A DNA stretch of 64,000 bases, taken from contig FJOG01000043.1 in assembly GCA_900073065.1 (NCBI GenBank), positions 1 through 64,000 of the forward strand, read 5' to 3'. The notes beneath the pieces are model-generated. The model was not told where the DNA came from. It was given only the letters and a program-made list of their open reading frames with translations, and did no database searches. Of the stretch, positions 1 to 11,208 are shown one piece after another; the first letter of the stretch is position 1, and every line of letters starts with the position of its first letter. The position numbers were made by a program, and so were the translations under genes. Source of the DNA: Phialocephala subalpina. Its lineage: Eukaryota > Ascomycota > Leotiomycetes > Helotiales > Mollisiaceae.

Positions 1-880
1 TTAATAAATAATAAATAAATTAAATAATTTAATATATTTTTATTTATTAATATTAAAATATTAATTAATAAATTAAATAATAATAATTAATAGAATATTT
101 TATTTATATTAATTTTTATTTTCTTAATTTACTTAAGAATATAAATACCGATTTTTTATTTATATTTTAATATAAATTATTATATAGGTTTATACTTAGA
201 TAATCTTTTTTATATTTATAAAAAGCAAATTATATTATTAAAATAATTTTTAAATATTAAATTAGAAATATTTTAATTAAAAAAATCTTATATTCGTTAT
301 ATTTTTATTTACTTTTTATATTTCCTAAATATATATTTTAAAATAAATTTTAAAATAATATAATTATTAATATTAATCGAATTATTATTAAATTTATTTA
401 TTTAAATTAATTTTATTTTTTTCTTTTAATAATTGTTTTTTATTTATTTTATAGCGTAATTCTAATAGTTACAAGTAAATAATAATAAGTTTTTTAAAAT
501 ATAAAAAAGAAATTCTTATAAAATAAATATAAAGAATATTATATATTAATAAATTAATAAATTAAAAATTTTATAATAAAAAATAAAATATTAAAAGCAA
601 ATAAAATTCTTATAATTTGTAATAAAAAGGAAAATAAAAAGAGGAATTAAAAGATTAAAATTTATAATATAAAATTTAATTAGAAATATAATATAAAATA
701 TATTTTTATTTTTATTTTTATATTAATATAAAAAATATAAATAAAAAAACGTTTTAAAGGTATATATTAATATTAAAGGGCTTATTTTAACTTTTGAGAG
801 TTTATTTGGACTTTTTGATTTTTCTCGTTAAATATTAACTTTATTAAGAATCGTATTACTAAAATAGTTATAGCTTTAAT
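1..880. other. A+T-rich block without genes
   Basis: Almost entirely A and T with very few C or G and no open frame of note. Composition changes abruptly near position 880-900. This is the usual look of a transposon or repeat that has suffered repeat-induced point mutation (C to T), an inference from composition only. No terminal repeats could be recognised because the block runs off the window edge. Confidence 0.7.
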
Positions 881-904
881 ATTATACTAAGGATAACGGG
901 GGTC

Positions 905-1020
905 GAGTTACCGAGAGTAAAGTGAGTAAAGGTGAGCAGAGGCGAAAGGGTAGTGAGGTGCAAGTAAGAAGTAAGTGAGAATAGGTGAGAATAGGTGAAG
1001 GTAGGTAAGGATAAGTGAGG
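905..1020. repeat. Degenerate short tandem repeat at the A+T-rich border
   Basis: Purine-rich stretch built from imperfect copies of a unit like GTGAGAATAG / GTGAGGATAAG / GTAAGGATAAG. It lies between the A+T-rich block and the Clr5-like gene on the minus strand and supplies that gene's apparent C-terminal tail, which is low complexity. Probably not functional coding sequence. Confidence 0.5.
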
Positions 1021-1619
1021 ATAAGGTGAAGCGAAAGTGAGCAAAGCGGCGATGGGTCATGTGCGCTGCGGCCAAACGAGCACGCAAAGGAGGTGAGGAT
1101 TGACGACAAACAACAACTTGTGTTTTGATGTCCGCAGCACCATCTATCTTCCGTTTCTTGAACGACTTAAACTTGTCATGAGGAACGATTAGGCCTCCTC
1201 TCCTGAAAATTGTGTCTTTCCCTTCTTCTCGCTTTCTCTTCTCAGCTATCTCCACCATTGCTCCCATCTCTTTGGCAGGGATGTTCTTCTCGAAGTTCCA
1301 TTCCTTGAGCTTCATCTTCCACTTCCTCTCGCTGCAATCATTTGTTAGAACATCTCCAATTGCGATCTATTGGGCTACCATACCTCGCTGTAAAGTCGTG
1401 TACCGATTCTATATATTGCATTGTCGACTTCAAGGTCTTGTCGCGATCCATATACATCATTCGTATGTCGTCCTTGTACGCGTCCCATTTCTGATTGTTG
1501 CGATCTAACGTTGATACCTTCGAAGCATTTCCAGAGCTGATTGCAGTTGCATCTGACATCGCCACGGAGGACGAGCCTTGTTCCGAGGCGGGTAATGATA
1601 CCACTGAAAGGCGCTCCAT
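908..1619 (-). pseudogene. Clr5-domain protein, 3' end truncated
   Basis: Minus-strand gene with two exons, 1619-1384 and 1331-908; donor GTATGG and acceptor TTGCAG restore frame. The Clr5 domain (fungal DNA-binding-like N-terminal domain) is clear: a W..YKDDIR..Y..R.KTL core, then HDF, then across the intron KMKLKEWNFEKN and a RKREEG..T stretch ending in FKKRK. Similarity to the second Clr5 gene at 4124 stops soon after FKKRK. From there the frame runs through a tandem repeat toward A+T-rich DNA, so the normal long C-terminal region is missing. The start ATG at 1619 was chosen as the first one close to the domain; an upstream ATG at 1670 is possible. Probably a truncated copy. Confidence 0.6.
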
Positions 1620-1945
1620 TTTCAGACCAAAAATCAATTGAGTACTGAAGACAAGGTATGACAGGATCAATCAGGTAGAAGATTAGGAGTGCTGGATGCC
1701 ATTATATGACGAGTGAAGCACAGGCTAGCCTTCAATCTGGGGGTGATCTGATGTTCCAACACTGCATCGAAGCGAACCACTTACAACTTCTGAGAAAAGT
1801 ACAAAACGCCACATCTGCGTGGGCTGCAACGCAGGGCGTCCACGGGTTCCCGGGAGCCACTTACAACGCAAGAAAAAGTGCATTTCCTGCTGCGCAGCAT
1901 GCGTGCAGCGGGCCGAGGTCTGCAAATGATAGGCTCTAGTGGTGC

Positions 1946-2340
1946 TTACTTGACAAGAGGGCAACTCATCAATCCCAAAATACGCCCACTTGGTGAGAGC
2001 GATTTTCCAAGGCTCGATGGCGGGTTTCTTACACATCGCATTCCTGCTAAGATATTTGCTAATTCCCAGTGGTGCAACCGAGCTAGCACAGGGACTTAAA
2101 ATTTCACTCACATCGAAGCTCAATGTTGTCATTCCCTTTCGAGGAAGTTCCCTTGCTCCTGTCCCTCCCAGACAGCCCCTGAATGTACCGAGTCTCGTTA
2201 AACCCCTCATTCCGACCCCACACATCGAGACCAAATTTCTCCGTCAGCAATAAGGTGCACGAAAAGATGGTATCAGTTCTCACGAAGTCTCCTACATCTA
2301 GTCTTAAGACACATGCTTGCGAATGTGAAAGATTTGACAA
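1946..2340 (-). CDS. Unidentified protein, partial model
   Basis: Two probable exons on the minus strand, 2340-2112 and 2046-1946, joined by a 65-nt intron (GTGAGT donor, TTAG acceptor) that keeps frame. The deduced product is ordinary-looking globular sequence with phrases such as KFGLDVWGRNEGFNETRYIQ and GMRCVRNPPSSLGKSLSPSG and a few cysteines. No start codon with a signal peptide is visible at the 5' end, so an upstream exon may be missing or the gene may be a relic. Family not recognised. Confidence 0.35.
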
Positions 2341-2490
2341 GGTGAGATAAAATGCTTTCGCTTTATTGTCTCAAGCTACCTCGGACTTTAGGGGAGAGCA
2401 CTAGCGTACAAATACCATGCTAACTTCAGGGTCAGGAGACGAACTTCATCGACCTATATCCACGTATCCCACTTCTCTTATCCTCAGTAT

Positions 2491-2712
2491 TTATGCCCGA
2501 TGAGCCTCATGTTGCTTCGCCTCAGACTCCTCCAAGTCTCGCTTGTGTACCTCTCTCATTGCTTTGATATCACTCTCACTCTTTCCACTTTCAACTACCT
2601 CGTCAAATTCACGCCTTTGAATGTCCAGGAGGGCATTCGTTTCTTCAATAGCTTCATACTCGCGCTTGTTGATGAGCCCTTCTTCGAAATTACGCTTCCC
2701 GTCGTTACGGCA
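2491..2712 (-). CDS. Charged coiled-coil frame, possible terminal exon
   Basis: Open frame without its own Met, starting right after a plausible acceptor (GGTAG, with GGCTAACA as branch) and ending at TAA 2493-2491. It encodes 73 residues rich in Glu, Lys and Arg with heptad-like spacing. The composition is unlike random intergenic frames. It may be the last exon of a gene whose first exon is the small cysteine-rich ORF at 2827-3189, but no in-frame junction could be fixed. Function unknown. Confidence 0.3.
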   Translation of the reverse strand, partial: CRNDGKRNFEEGLINKREYEAIEETNALLDIQRREFDEVVESGKSESDIKAMREVHKRDLEESEAKQHEAHRA

Positions 2713-2826
2713 CTACCTTTGTTAGCCTTCAATCATAGAACTTGATAGAAGTGCTTGCTGTGAAGAAAGTCACCAAGGAAGTACGGGGTAGTCAAGGAAC
2801 ACATACACATGATTCGGGGCTTTTTG

Positions 2827-3189
2827 CTAGATGGAACTGATCGCAATTGCCCATTCTGGGGTCCCAACGACATTTGTACCTAAATTTATAGCATTAGTAC
2901 GTACATCTACAGAATCTGGCGAATACAGGGAATATGAGACTTGCCAGAGTGTATCAACTATCACGTATTTGACGTGAGCTGGAGAAGGTGAGCATGCCTG
3001 ACTTAGGCAGTCACATGGATTGACGTTGCCGCAGATCGACTGCACATTGCAGTTGTCGTCTGAGATCATCCAGCGCCAATCTCCACCTCCGGGAAAGCTC
3101 CAAAATGCAAAATTGAAGCCTGGGCAGAGATAATCTTGAAGGGATCTCTCGGCGATGGCCAGCAAGAGGACGAGAATTCTGACGTGCAT
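2827..3189 (-). CDS. Small cysteine-rich protein, putatively secreted
   Basis: A 120-residue single-exon frame. The ATG at 3189 gives a hydrophobic N-terminus (MHVRILVLLLAIA) that could be a signal peptide. Cysteines lie in the first two thirds (LCPG, DNCN, SICG, NPCDC, QACSP). A TATTATAAG motif sits about 55 nt upstream. Size, leader and cysteines fit a small secreted (effector-like) protein, but no family was recognised and the frame could be chance. An upstream ATG at 3297 would bury the leader and is less likely. Confidence 0.4.
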   Translation of the reverse strand: MHVRILVLLLAIAERSLQDYLCPGFNFAFWSFPGGGDWRWMISDDNCNVQSICGNVNPCDCLSQACSPSPAHVKYVIVDTLWQVSYSLYSPDSVDVRTNAINLGTNVVGTPEWAIAISSI

Positions 3190-4123
3190 GATTTCGAGCA
3201 GTTGATGTTTGATAATGAAAAGTAATAAGGGTCTTATAATATGTTTCTGTAAGGATTTGAAGAATAGTTGAGAAGACTTGAGAATTTTAAGGCACATATA
3301 CTAGGATTTTTGCCTACTCATGACTGTATCAGTCGATCCAAAGGTTCCATTAGAAGTGATTCACGAACTATTTTGGTCGAGATGTCAGAACATTCGTGCT
3401 ACCCCTCAGCCTCGCCAGTTGTGGAGTCACTAGCCCACCGGAAAGGGATTTTGTAATCGACTCGGTATGATGGGACTCATAGCAAAGGAATCTGCTTTCT
3501 ACGATAGAACTTTTTACCTTGCAGTCTTGCAGAAGTTCTATTGTTCTCAAACACATTTGAAAGCAGAGGTACATCGACGAAATAGCCAAGTCGAGAATTG
3601 ACTGTCACTCCCAGTAATGACTTAATGATAGTTCAGTCAGGGATGTCTCTACATTGCTTAAACTAGACTCAAAGCTTCAACAACCTAACGCTGACACGAG
3701 GTAAGTATTCTTTCACCTATCGCGGCATTTGAAGCCTAGAGATGTCTAGTGGTCTTGTGCTGCCGAGGGCTGTTCACGTGACAGCCCTTGGGGTAATGGT
3801 CACTGCCAAGTCTCAGTTGCTGCAAGTTTGTGGCTTTCGCACTTTCCCGGGGCTTCTCATTGGCTATGAGATCCATGTCATTGCTTAATGGCGCATGTGG
3901 GCGATTTGCACTTTTCTGTGACTGGCCCGCTTACGGTGGTCCTCCAAGCTTTCCAACATCAAACCTCCAGCCTCGCCCTTCTTCTTTCACATCAACTCTC
4001 TTCCCTTTCTCTCATTTCTTCAACAGCTACTCCAAAATCTTCTATTGTGCCTTGCAATATACATTTCTAATCTAAGATCAGCTACTTGAGGTCGAGAATT
4101 CAAGCAACCAACCTCCATTCACC
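3190..4123. other. Intergenic, no supported gene
   Basis: Divergent spacer between the cysteine-rich ORF and the Clr5 gene. Only short spurious frames are seen. The last ~100 nt before 4124 are pyrimidine/CAA-rich, as expected for a fungal 5' leader. Confidence 0.5.
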
Positions 4124-6269
4124 ATGTCGCAACCAACCGTCGTCCGAGTCCCGAATCCCTCTCCTGAACAGGTTGCTGCCGATGCGAAACTCGAGAAGAT
4201 TTCTACCAAGGCTCGCAACGATCTGCAATGGGAAGCCCACAAAGGCGAGATTGAGCGTATTTATGTTCGTCAAGACAAGACGCTCCCGGAGACAATGCAA
4301 GAGATTGAACAACGATTTGGTTTCAAGAAAAGGTTTGTGTACAATGCATTGGCACTTCTTTAGTGAGTGGTACTTTTGGATAAATAGGCTGACAAGAAGA
4401 ACTATAGTCCTCGCAGTTGGAAAAGCAAGATGAAGGACTGGGGCTTCGACAAGAACATGACATCCGACATACAGTTCATGGTCTCTAAGGCCACGAAAAG
4501 ACAGCGAGATGAGGGCAAAAACACCGTGTTCATGCGAGACGGCGTACTAGTCCCTCAAGAGACTCTGGATAAGTTCAAGCGAAGGAAACCTTGCAGTTCC
4601 ACAATGGCAAAGTTGCCTTCCATCAGTGGGTGACCAGGGCTGAACGGGTCTTGGCGGACCTCGCTGATCAAGGACAGAAACCCCGCCTAACATCACATAC
4701 GCAACGCAAAATGCAAAGCCTGAGCTAGAATATAGCCATAGCCGTAGCAGGTCGATTTTACCGTTAGATTCCATTATCTACAGAGATGTCCTCGTGAAGG
4801 AGATGACTTTGACTCGTCACGATGAGTCGGAACTCAGCAAAGGAGAGATTCCTGGTCTTCTAAGCCTTACGAACCCTCAATCAAATCCAGACATTGGGTC
4901 GACTTCACTCTCCGGATCTCTCGATGAACCATTGAAGATACCCACATATAACCAAGATCACTCCGATGAGCGCTCAACTAGCGACAACACATTCTCTGCT
5001 GAGTATGATGGTGCTGTATCCGCAATGGAAAGATTGTTCTTGTCTTTCAATAGCTCTAACGCACGCCTCGAAGATTTCGCTTACGACGAATGCATGCACC
5101 ATATTGCTTGGCTTCTTGAGTCTGCCACAAGCAATGAGGATCGCGTTCATGCTCTGTTCCGACAGAATTTCATAGCTTCAACAAACGAAAGAATAGATCG
5201 ATGCGCTGCAGTACCTTTAAACCTCTCAGAGAAGCTCGCCATTATTCTAAGAGGGCTGATTAGAGACCGTAACTACTACACATACAGGCTACCAGTTGCT
5301 CAAAATGTCTGCTATGGGTTCATCGAGTCGTTTCCGCAAACGTCTCGAAATATCGATCGCTGGGCGGCCCGGTTCAGCTTCGGGAAGCTCCTCTTTGAGA
5401 TGGACTTACCAAATGAAGCGGTCCGACAGCTCATCGAGTCATTTTATGAGAGTTTGGTGCTCTGGAAAGAGGATCCTGGGAGAGTTGACCTGCTGGGAGT
5501 CTTGAGAGAATTACAAGACTACGGAAACAGAGTTGAGAACCGGTGGACAAAAACCTCACCGGAGATTTCGACTGCATTAGACAGCATACGATGTCTTTGC
5601 GAAGACGAATTCAATTTCCTCACAGACGCCAAACTACTGGCATACCTCATGATTAAGTTTGCACAACATTCGTTCGTAAGAGGATGGTTGAGGACAGCGC
5701 GAAATTTGATGGCGTCTGTTGACTTGGGCGTGCTGAAAGTGGAAGACGATTATCGTAAAAAAGACTGTATTGAAGTCCTCTTGAAGGTTTCAAGATATTA
5801 CTTCCAGGACAATGACTTCGTCAAGGCTACGTCGATGATCTCTACAGCCTACAAGATCACTCAACCCCTCTTGCCATCAAAAGATCAAGATGCAGCGTCG
5901 TCGTTGCTTCCAGAAACCCCCCATCCCCCTTGGCAACAAGCCTGGATGGAAGTTCTGATAACTCAGCAACTGGCGAACAAATATCCAGAGACGGCGCGAC
6001 AGATCGATGACATTCACTCACGCCTGGGTAATCCAGAGAGAATCAGACTCACAGCGCAGGTCGTTCCTGCTCCTATACCATCTCTAGATTGGTCGACGTT
6101 GTTGAAACCACGCGATGAATACTCAAGCAAGGCTTCTGTAAGCGATTTTGGAGATCAAAGCAGTACAAAACTCGGAATCACATATGGGAGAAGCATGATA
6201 TCCGGAGAGACTGGTTTGAGTGGATTTAGCATGGACATTACAGCTCTTTTCCCTTCTGAACCTAGATAG
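4124..6269 (+). CDS. Clr5-domain protein, multi-exon
   Basis: Exon 1 is 4124-4332. A 75-nt intron (GTTTGT donor, GCTGAC branch, CTATAG acceptor) leads to exon 2 from 4408. The Clr5 domain covers residues ~35-125: QWEAHKGEIERIY, KTLPETMQEIE, then WKSKMKDWGFDKNM and FKRRK. A long frame from ~4673 to 6269 encodes ~530 further residues of helical, TPR-like sequence. The exon 2 to exon 3 junction is not settled; a short intron of ~43 nt from 4630 to 4672 (GTGACC donor, AAG acceptor) keeps frame but the donor is weak. Clr5 proteins often have such long C-terminal regions. The role is unknown; in cellulose-regulator CLR-5-like proteins it is presumed regulatory. It is a complete paralogue of the truncated copy at 908-1619, which is transcribed away from it. 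Confidence 0.65.
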
Positions 6270-6700
6270 AGAGCCTCAGAACATGAGCATAAGGAATCAA
6301 ATGCAATTTCGGTGACGAAAGATTCCCATCCACGCTCCAGTGGTACACGCCCTGTGCTATTAGTCTTCATCGAGAGCCTGCAACCTGTGGCGTGACGGCA
6401 ATATTTTGAAAGTACTCTTCCTTTCCCACTTATCTTTCTCTCAACTACTGTACATCTCGAAATCTCGGGACAATGCAGATAAGGAAGAAAGCTGCGTCCA
6501 AAACTTCATTCGATATAAATTACGTATATACTCCTAAAAGAGTTTATATACTCCTCCCCTTTTTGACAACACCAGCAGAATCGAAACAGAAAGAGGCAGA
6601 AGACAACGGAGCCCATGCTAGCACGCCTCACTTGCTTCACACCAACACTTCTCACTCACCGACGATCTCTCCCGGACTCTTCCCAACCACGCCTGACCAT
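6270..6700. other. Intergenic, convergent 3' ends
   Basis: Space between the Clr5 gene and the convergent secreted-protein gene. No gene supported; open frames here are compositional. Confidence 0.5.
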
Positions 6701-8091
6701 TCAAGGACCATAATACCCCGTAGGCGGAGGAGGCGCACCATACGTCCCACCTCCACCCGACGCACTGGTCGTTATACTAGCCAACGTCGTAAATCCGCCA
6801 TCAGCCGTCTTCGTCGTGCTCGTACTTCCACCACCAGGCCCTCCTGGCACAGACGACGAGACCGAAGAAGGCGGTGTCCCAGAACACAACTTATTAAAAG
6901 CTGCACCAAAAATGATCGTTGTAGCGGGAGGCATATCAAGTGGAATCAAGTCGAGGGGTGTTAAGAGGGACGAATAGGTATAGCAGTAGTAGGATGCTCC
7001 TGATGTTGCTGTGAAAGGAGGGGTATTAGCTTTTGAAGGAAGGAGAGGAGATGACATACCGTAGCCTACGTAGAAACTCGCACATCTTGCCCCGCAAAGG
7101 AGGGAGCATTTATACTCTGCATACGGCAAGGGGACTGATTGTCCGAGATTGAGATTCTGTTTCTCTGTTAGCTTCCATCTCCCCCTTCCTCCCTCTAGAA
7201 ACTTACGGTCAGTGAAGTCGCAGGATTTCCAGAAAAGTACCCGCTCACACCCTGATTCGTAGCTCCCGGATCCACAGCAGAAGCACTGATCGTATACTCA
7301 CCCGTCACCGTCGGAGCTGCCCAAACACACGTCGAAGTCGAACTTGTTCCTCCACCTCCTCCGCCGCCGGGAGCTGTCGTGGTCCCACCACTTGGACTTG
7401 GGCCTGTGACGCCTCCTGCTGTTTTTGTACTCGTAATAGTCGTCTGAACGAGACAGATGGAATGAGTCAGAGTTGCAACAGAGGTGACGGCCGATACACC
7501 GACTGATGGTAAAGTGACAGTCACCGGCTGAACAATCGTCGTATAGCTCGTCACAGGTTGAACAATCGTCGTGTACGAAATCTCCACCACATGCGTCGAA
7601 TACGTCGTACTCCCAACCGCCGTAACAACACTCAAACTCACACTCGCCTTCACACACGGATCCGTCGCGATGGTGACTGGAGGGCCAGTAACCCCTCCTA
7701 CCGTCCCTGTTGTCTTAGCCCCACTAGTCGATGTCGTGGATGGGACAGGAGGAGGAGAAAACGTATACCCCGACAAAGTCGCCCCGGGATCCGTACTCTT
7801 CGTAGTATGAGGAGTCACAACCACACCACCTCCCGTTTTCGTCGAAATAACAGGATTCGGAAGTCCAGGCATCGTAAAAAATGGAATCGAGATGATAGGG
7901 AAAGGAGGGAAGTATGGTGTTGTTGCTGGGGCAGGAGGGATGTCGCCGTAGCCGTCGTTGGGGGAGCCGCCTGGTGGTGGGGGTGGGGGGATGGTGTTTG
8001 TGTCTGGGTTTGCGAGTGGTGCGGGAGAGGAGGTGGCGAGGCGGAAGAGGGTGGCTAGGAGGATGGCGAGGAAGGGGGTGGGGAATGTCAT
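6701..8091 (-). CDS. Secreted Ser/Thr/Pro-rich protein with C-terminal Cys-containing region
   Basis: Three exons on the minus strand: 8091-7207, 7156-7060 and 7008-6701. Introns of 50 and 51 nt have GTAAGT/GTATGT donors and ACAG acceptors, and the model gives 429 residues. The ATG at 8091 starts a signal peptide (MTFPTPFLAILLATLFRLATS). The next ~270 residues are a Pro/Thr/Ser/Gly linker with a repeated SYTTIVQPVT motif, likely heavily O-glycosylated. After it comes a short cysteine-containing segment (YKCSLLCGARCASFYVGY, then SYYCYTYSS) that resembles WSC/apple-like modules in spacing, and a Gly/Thr/Pro-rich tail. No catalytic domain or clear GPI signal is seen. Probably a cell-wall or extracellular protein. 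Confidence 0.7.
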
Positions 8092-8839
8092 TGTGGGTAG
8101 GGTTGAGGTGAGTCTCAGGTATGGGGTTGTGGAGGTGGTGTGGAGGTGAGGGTATGGAGGGAGCGCCTCACTGTGGAGTTGAGCTGATGTTTGGCGCTGA
8201 GACAAAATAGATGAAGAGCGGATATGGTGGGAAGGATATATGGTTGTTGAAATAGCGATGGAGCGGCACTTGCTCGGGCTGGTCGTGAAGGATTGAACGA
8301 TGAGAGTATACAAAGCTAGAAGATAGGACACAGGAGGGAAGGATTAGGTACATAATGGGAATTGGGATCGACTAGAATGGAATTGTATTGAATGCAATTA
8401 GGGAAGGATCGTGGAACAGGACCATCCCGAACACACTTGAGTTTAACAGCTAAGAAAATATTGAACACAGCCTCGTCATCTGCTTGCGCCTCTCACCTCA
8501 ATATGGCCAGCACTCGAATGCCACGGTTGCTATCAAGCACGTTAATGAGGCTGGAGTAACACTCGTCCTACACCCCAGACTCAAGTCGCCGTCTTCACGG
8601 GAGGCACAGAGGGAATATGCACGTTTCACATCAAGCACAAGAAGCTAAAGTAACCTTTTTTTTATTCTGCTCGACCTAGTCTTGGTACATTTTGTATCAT
8701 CGCCACGCAACATTGTAAGTGCAATGAAACGAAGCAAAAATGTAGGAAAAGAGGAAGCAGGCTGATGCAACGCGAGAATGACCTGAAAAGCAACCAATCA
8801 AACTCCGCAAAATCCCGCACAAGAAGATCATTAATGCAT
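8092..8839. other. Intergenic
   Basis: Upstream region of the secreted-protein gene and 3' flank of Hsp90. No supported gene. Confidence 0.5.
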
Positions 8840-10995
8840 CTAGTCAACCTCCTCCATCGCACTTTCAGCTGGGGCATCGGCGGTAGCCTCCTCCTCAGCA
8901 GCAGCCTCCTCGGCGGTCTCCGGCTCCTCATCGACGTTCAGGCCAAGAGACACAAGCTTGTGAATACGCTCGGCAAATCCAGCAGGTTCCTCAATGGTGA
9001 AACCGGAGACAAGAAGGGAGGTCTCAAAGAGAAGTTGAGTGATCGACTTGACAGTTCGGTCGTTCTCACCGTCAGCCTCAACCTTCTTCTTGAGCTCCTT
9101 GATGATTGGCGATCGGGGTGAGATCTCGAAGGTCTTCTTGGAGGACATGTAAGAGGACATGGAGGTGTCACGGAGAGCCTGGGCCTTCATGATACGCTCC
9201 ATATTGGCGGACCAACCGAATTGGCCAGTACGGATGGCGCAAGGAGCACCGACAAGCTTGTGGCTGACAACAACCTTCTCAACCTTGTCACCCAAGACGT
9301 TCTTGAGAGCCTTGGCAAGACCCTCGTACTCCTTCTCCTCAGCCTCACGGACCTTCTTCTCCTCATCGGTCTCCTCAAGCTCGAAGTCCTTGGTGATGTC
9401 GACAAGCTTCTTGCCATCGAACTCCTTGAGTTGAGTCATGGCATACTCATCAATGGGGTCAACCAAAAAGAGAACCTCGAAGTTCTTCTCCTTGAGAGAG
9501 TCAAGGAATGGTGACTTCTGGACAGCCTTGAGAGACTCGCCGGTGATGTAGTACATGTTCTTCTGGTGCTCGGGCATACGGGTAACATAGTCGGCAAGGG
9601 AGGTTTGGTCATCGCCAGACTTGGTGGAGTTGAATCGGAGGAGCTTGGCAAGAGCAGGTCGGTTCTGGGAGTCCTCGTGGATACCGAGCTTGATGTTCTT
9701 GCTGAAGGCAGTGTAGAACTTGTCGAATTGCTCCTTGTCCTCGGAGATCTCCTGGAAGAGCTCAAGAGTCTTCTTGACGATGTTCTTCTTGATGACCTTC
9801 ATGATCTTGTTCTGCTGAAGAGTCTCACGAGACAAGTTGAGGGGGAGATCCTCAGAGTCGACAACACCCTTGACGAAGCTCAACCACTCAGGAATGAGAT
9901 CAGTGGCATCATCAGTGATGAAAACACGGCGGACGTAGAGCTTGATGTTGTTCTTGGTCTTCTTGGTCTCGAAGAGATCGAAAGGAGCACGCTTGGGAAC
10001 GAAGAGGATGGCGCGGAATTCGAGTTGACCCTCGACGGAGAAGTGCTTGACAGCGAGGTGGTCCTCCCAATCGTTGGAGAGGGACTTGTAGAAGGAACCG
10101 TACTCCTCAGGGGTGATGTCCTGTGGATTTCTGGTCCAGATTGGCTTTTGCTTGTTGAGTTCCTCCTCCTCGATCTTGGTCTCCTTGATCTTCTTTGTCT
10201 TCTTCTCCTTCTTTTCTTCCTCCTCATCATCAACCTCCTCAATCTTGGCCTTCTTCTCGCCATCATCCTCCTTGGTCTCCTCCTCATCCTCATCTGGAAC
10301 CTCCTTCTCAGTCTCCTTGGAAACGTGGAGGTAGATGGGGTATGAGATGAACTCGGAGTGCTTCTTGATGACCTCCTTGATCTTGGCCTCGTTCAAGTAG
10401 TCGGTCTGTTCATCCTTGAGGTGGAGGATCATCTTGGTACCACGGCCCAATGGCTCACCATCGGTATCGGGCTTGATGGTGAAGGTTCCACCAGCAGACG
10501 ACTCCCAGATGTATTGCTCATCATCGTTGTGCTTCGAAATAACGGTAACGCGGTCTGCGACGAGGTATGCGGAGTAGAAACCAACACCGAATTGACCAAT
10601 CATGGAGATATCAGCACCTGCGGTGAGAGCCTCCATAAATTGCTTGGTGCCAGATCGTGCGATCGTGCCGAGATTGTTGACGAGATCCTGCGACTGTTAG
10701 CAGATACTTGGGATTGAATTCGCAGGTCACTTACAGCCTTGGTCATTCCAATACCAGTATCGCGGATGGTGAGAGTCTTGTTCTCCTTGTCGGGGATGAT
10801 GTCGATACGGAGGTCCTTGCCAGTCTCAAGCTTACTTGAGTCTGAAAGAGCCTCATATCTAATCTTGTCGAGAGCATCGGAACAGTTGGAGACGAGTTCT
10901 CTCAGGAAGATCTCCTTGTTTGAGTAGACGGTGTTGATGATCAAGCCCAAAAGCTGGGAGATCTCAGCCTGGAACTCGAAGGTTTCGCCAGACAT
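8840..10995 (-). CDS. hsp90: Heat-shock protein 90 (cytosolic)
   Basis: Two coding exons, 10995-10735 and 10687-8840, with a 47-nt intron (GTAAGT donor, CGCAG acceptor), giving 702 residues, the normal fungal length. The GHKL ATPase domain is intact: [12 protein letters not shown] near residue 35, DTGIGM near 80 and [15 protein letters not shown] near 120. A charged Glu/Lys linker follows (about residues 210-260), then the client-binding middle domain, the dimerisation domain and the terminal MEEVD motif that binds TPR co-chaperones. It acts as an ATP-dependent chaperone for kinases and transcription factors in the cytosol. A 5'UTR intron is likely (11208-11015). Long antisense frames across it come from its biased codon use. 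Confidence 0.97.
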
Positions 10996-11014
10996 AATTG
11001 CGATTTCTCGAAAT

Positions 11015-11208
11015 CTGGAGACAATGGAGTGTTAGCAGATGCGATTGAGGTTGATTAAGGCAAGGCAGATGGGTTGGAGGAGTGGTGAAGGTGGCGGGCA
11101 GAAATGGACAGCTGTTGAAGCTCTCGTCGGTGAGGCTGAGCTCCAAACAACGGCCAGGCAACGGCAGGGACGAGAGTAAACAAGAGATAGGAAGGTGTTG
11201 ATGCTTAC
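11015..11208 (-). other. Probable 5'UTR intron of hsp90
   Basis: On the minus strand a GTAAGC donor at 11208 and a TCTCCAG acceptor at 11015 bracket ~194 nt ending 19 nt before the hsp90 ATG. No other start codon would be added. Inferred from motifs only. Confidence 0.4.

Noticed and set aside
6473..6964. Plus-strand Arg/Thr-rich frame
   Set aside because: Overlaps the 3' exon of the secreted-protein gene antisense; low complexity.
7558..8058. Plus-strand frame opposite the secreted Ser/Thr-rich gene
   Set aside because: Arg/Trp-rich complement of Thr/Pro codons; no homology-like features.
9566..10345. Long plus-strand frame (259 codons) inside the hsp90 gene
   Set aside because: Antisense shadow of highly expressed, codon-biased hsp90; Leu/Glu-rich with no domain.
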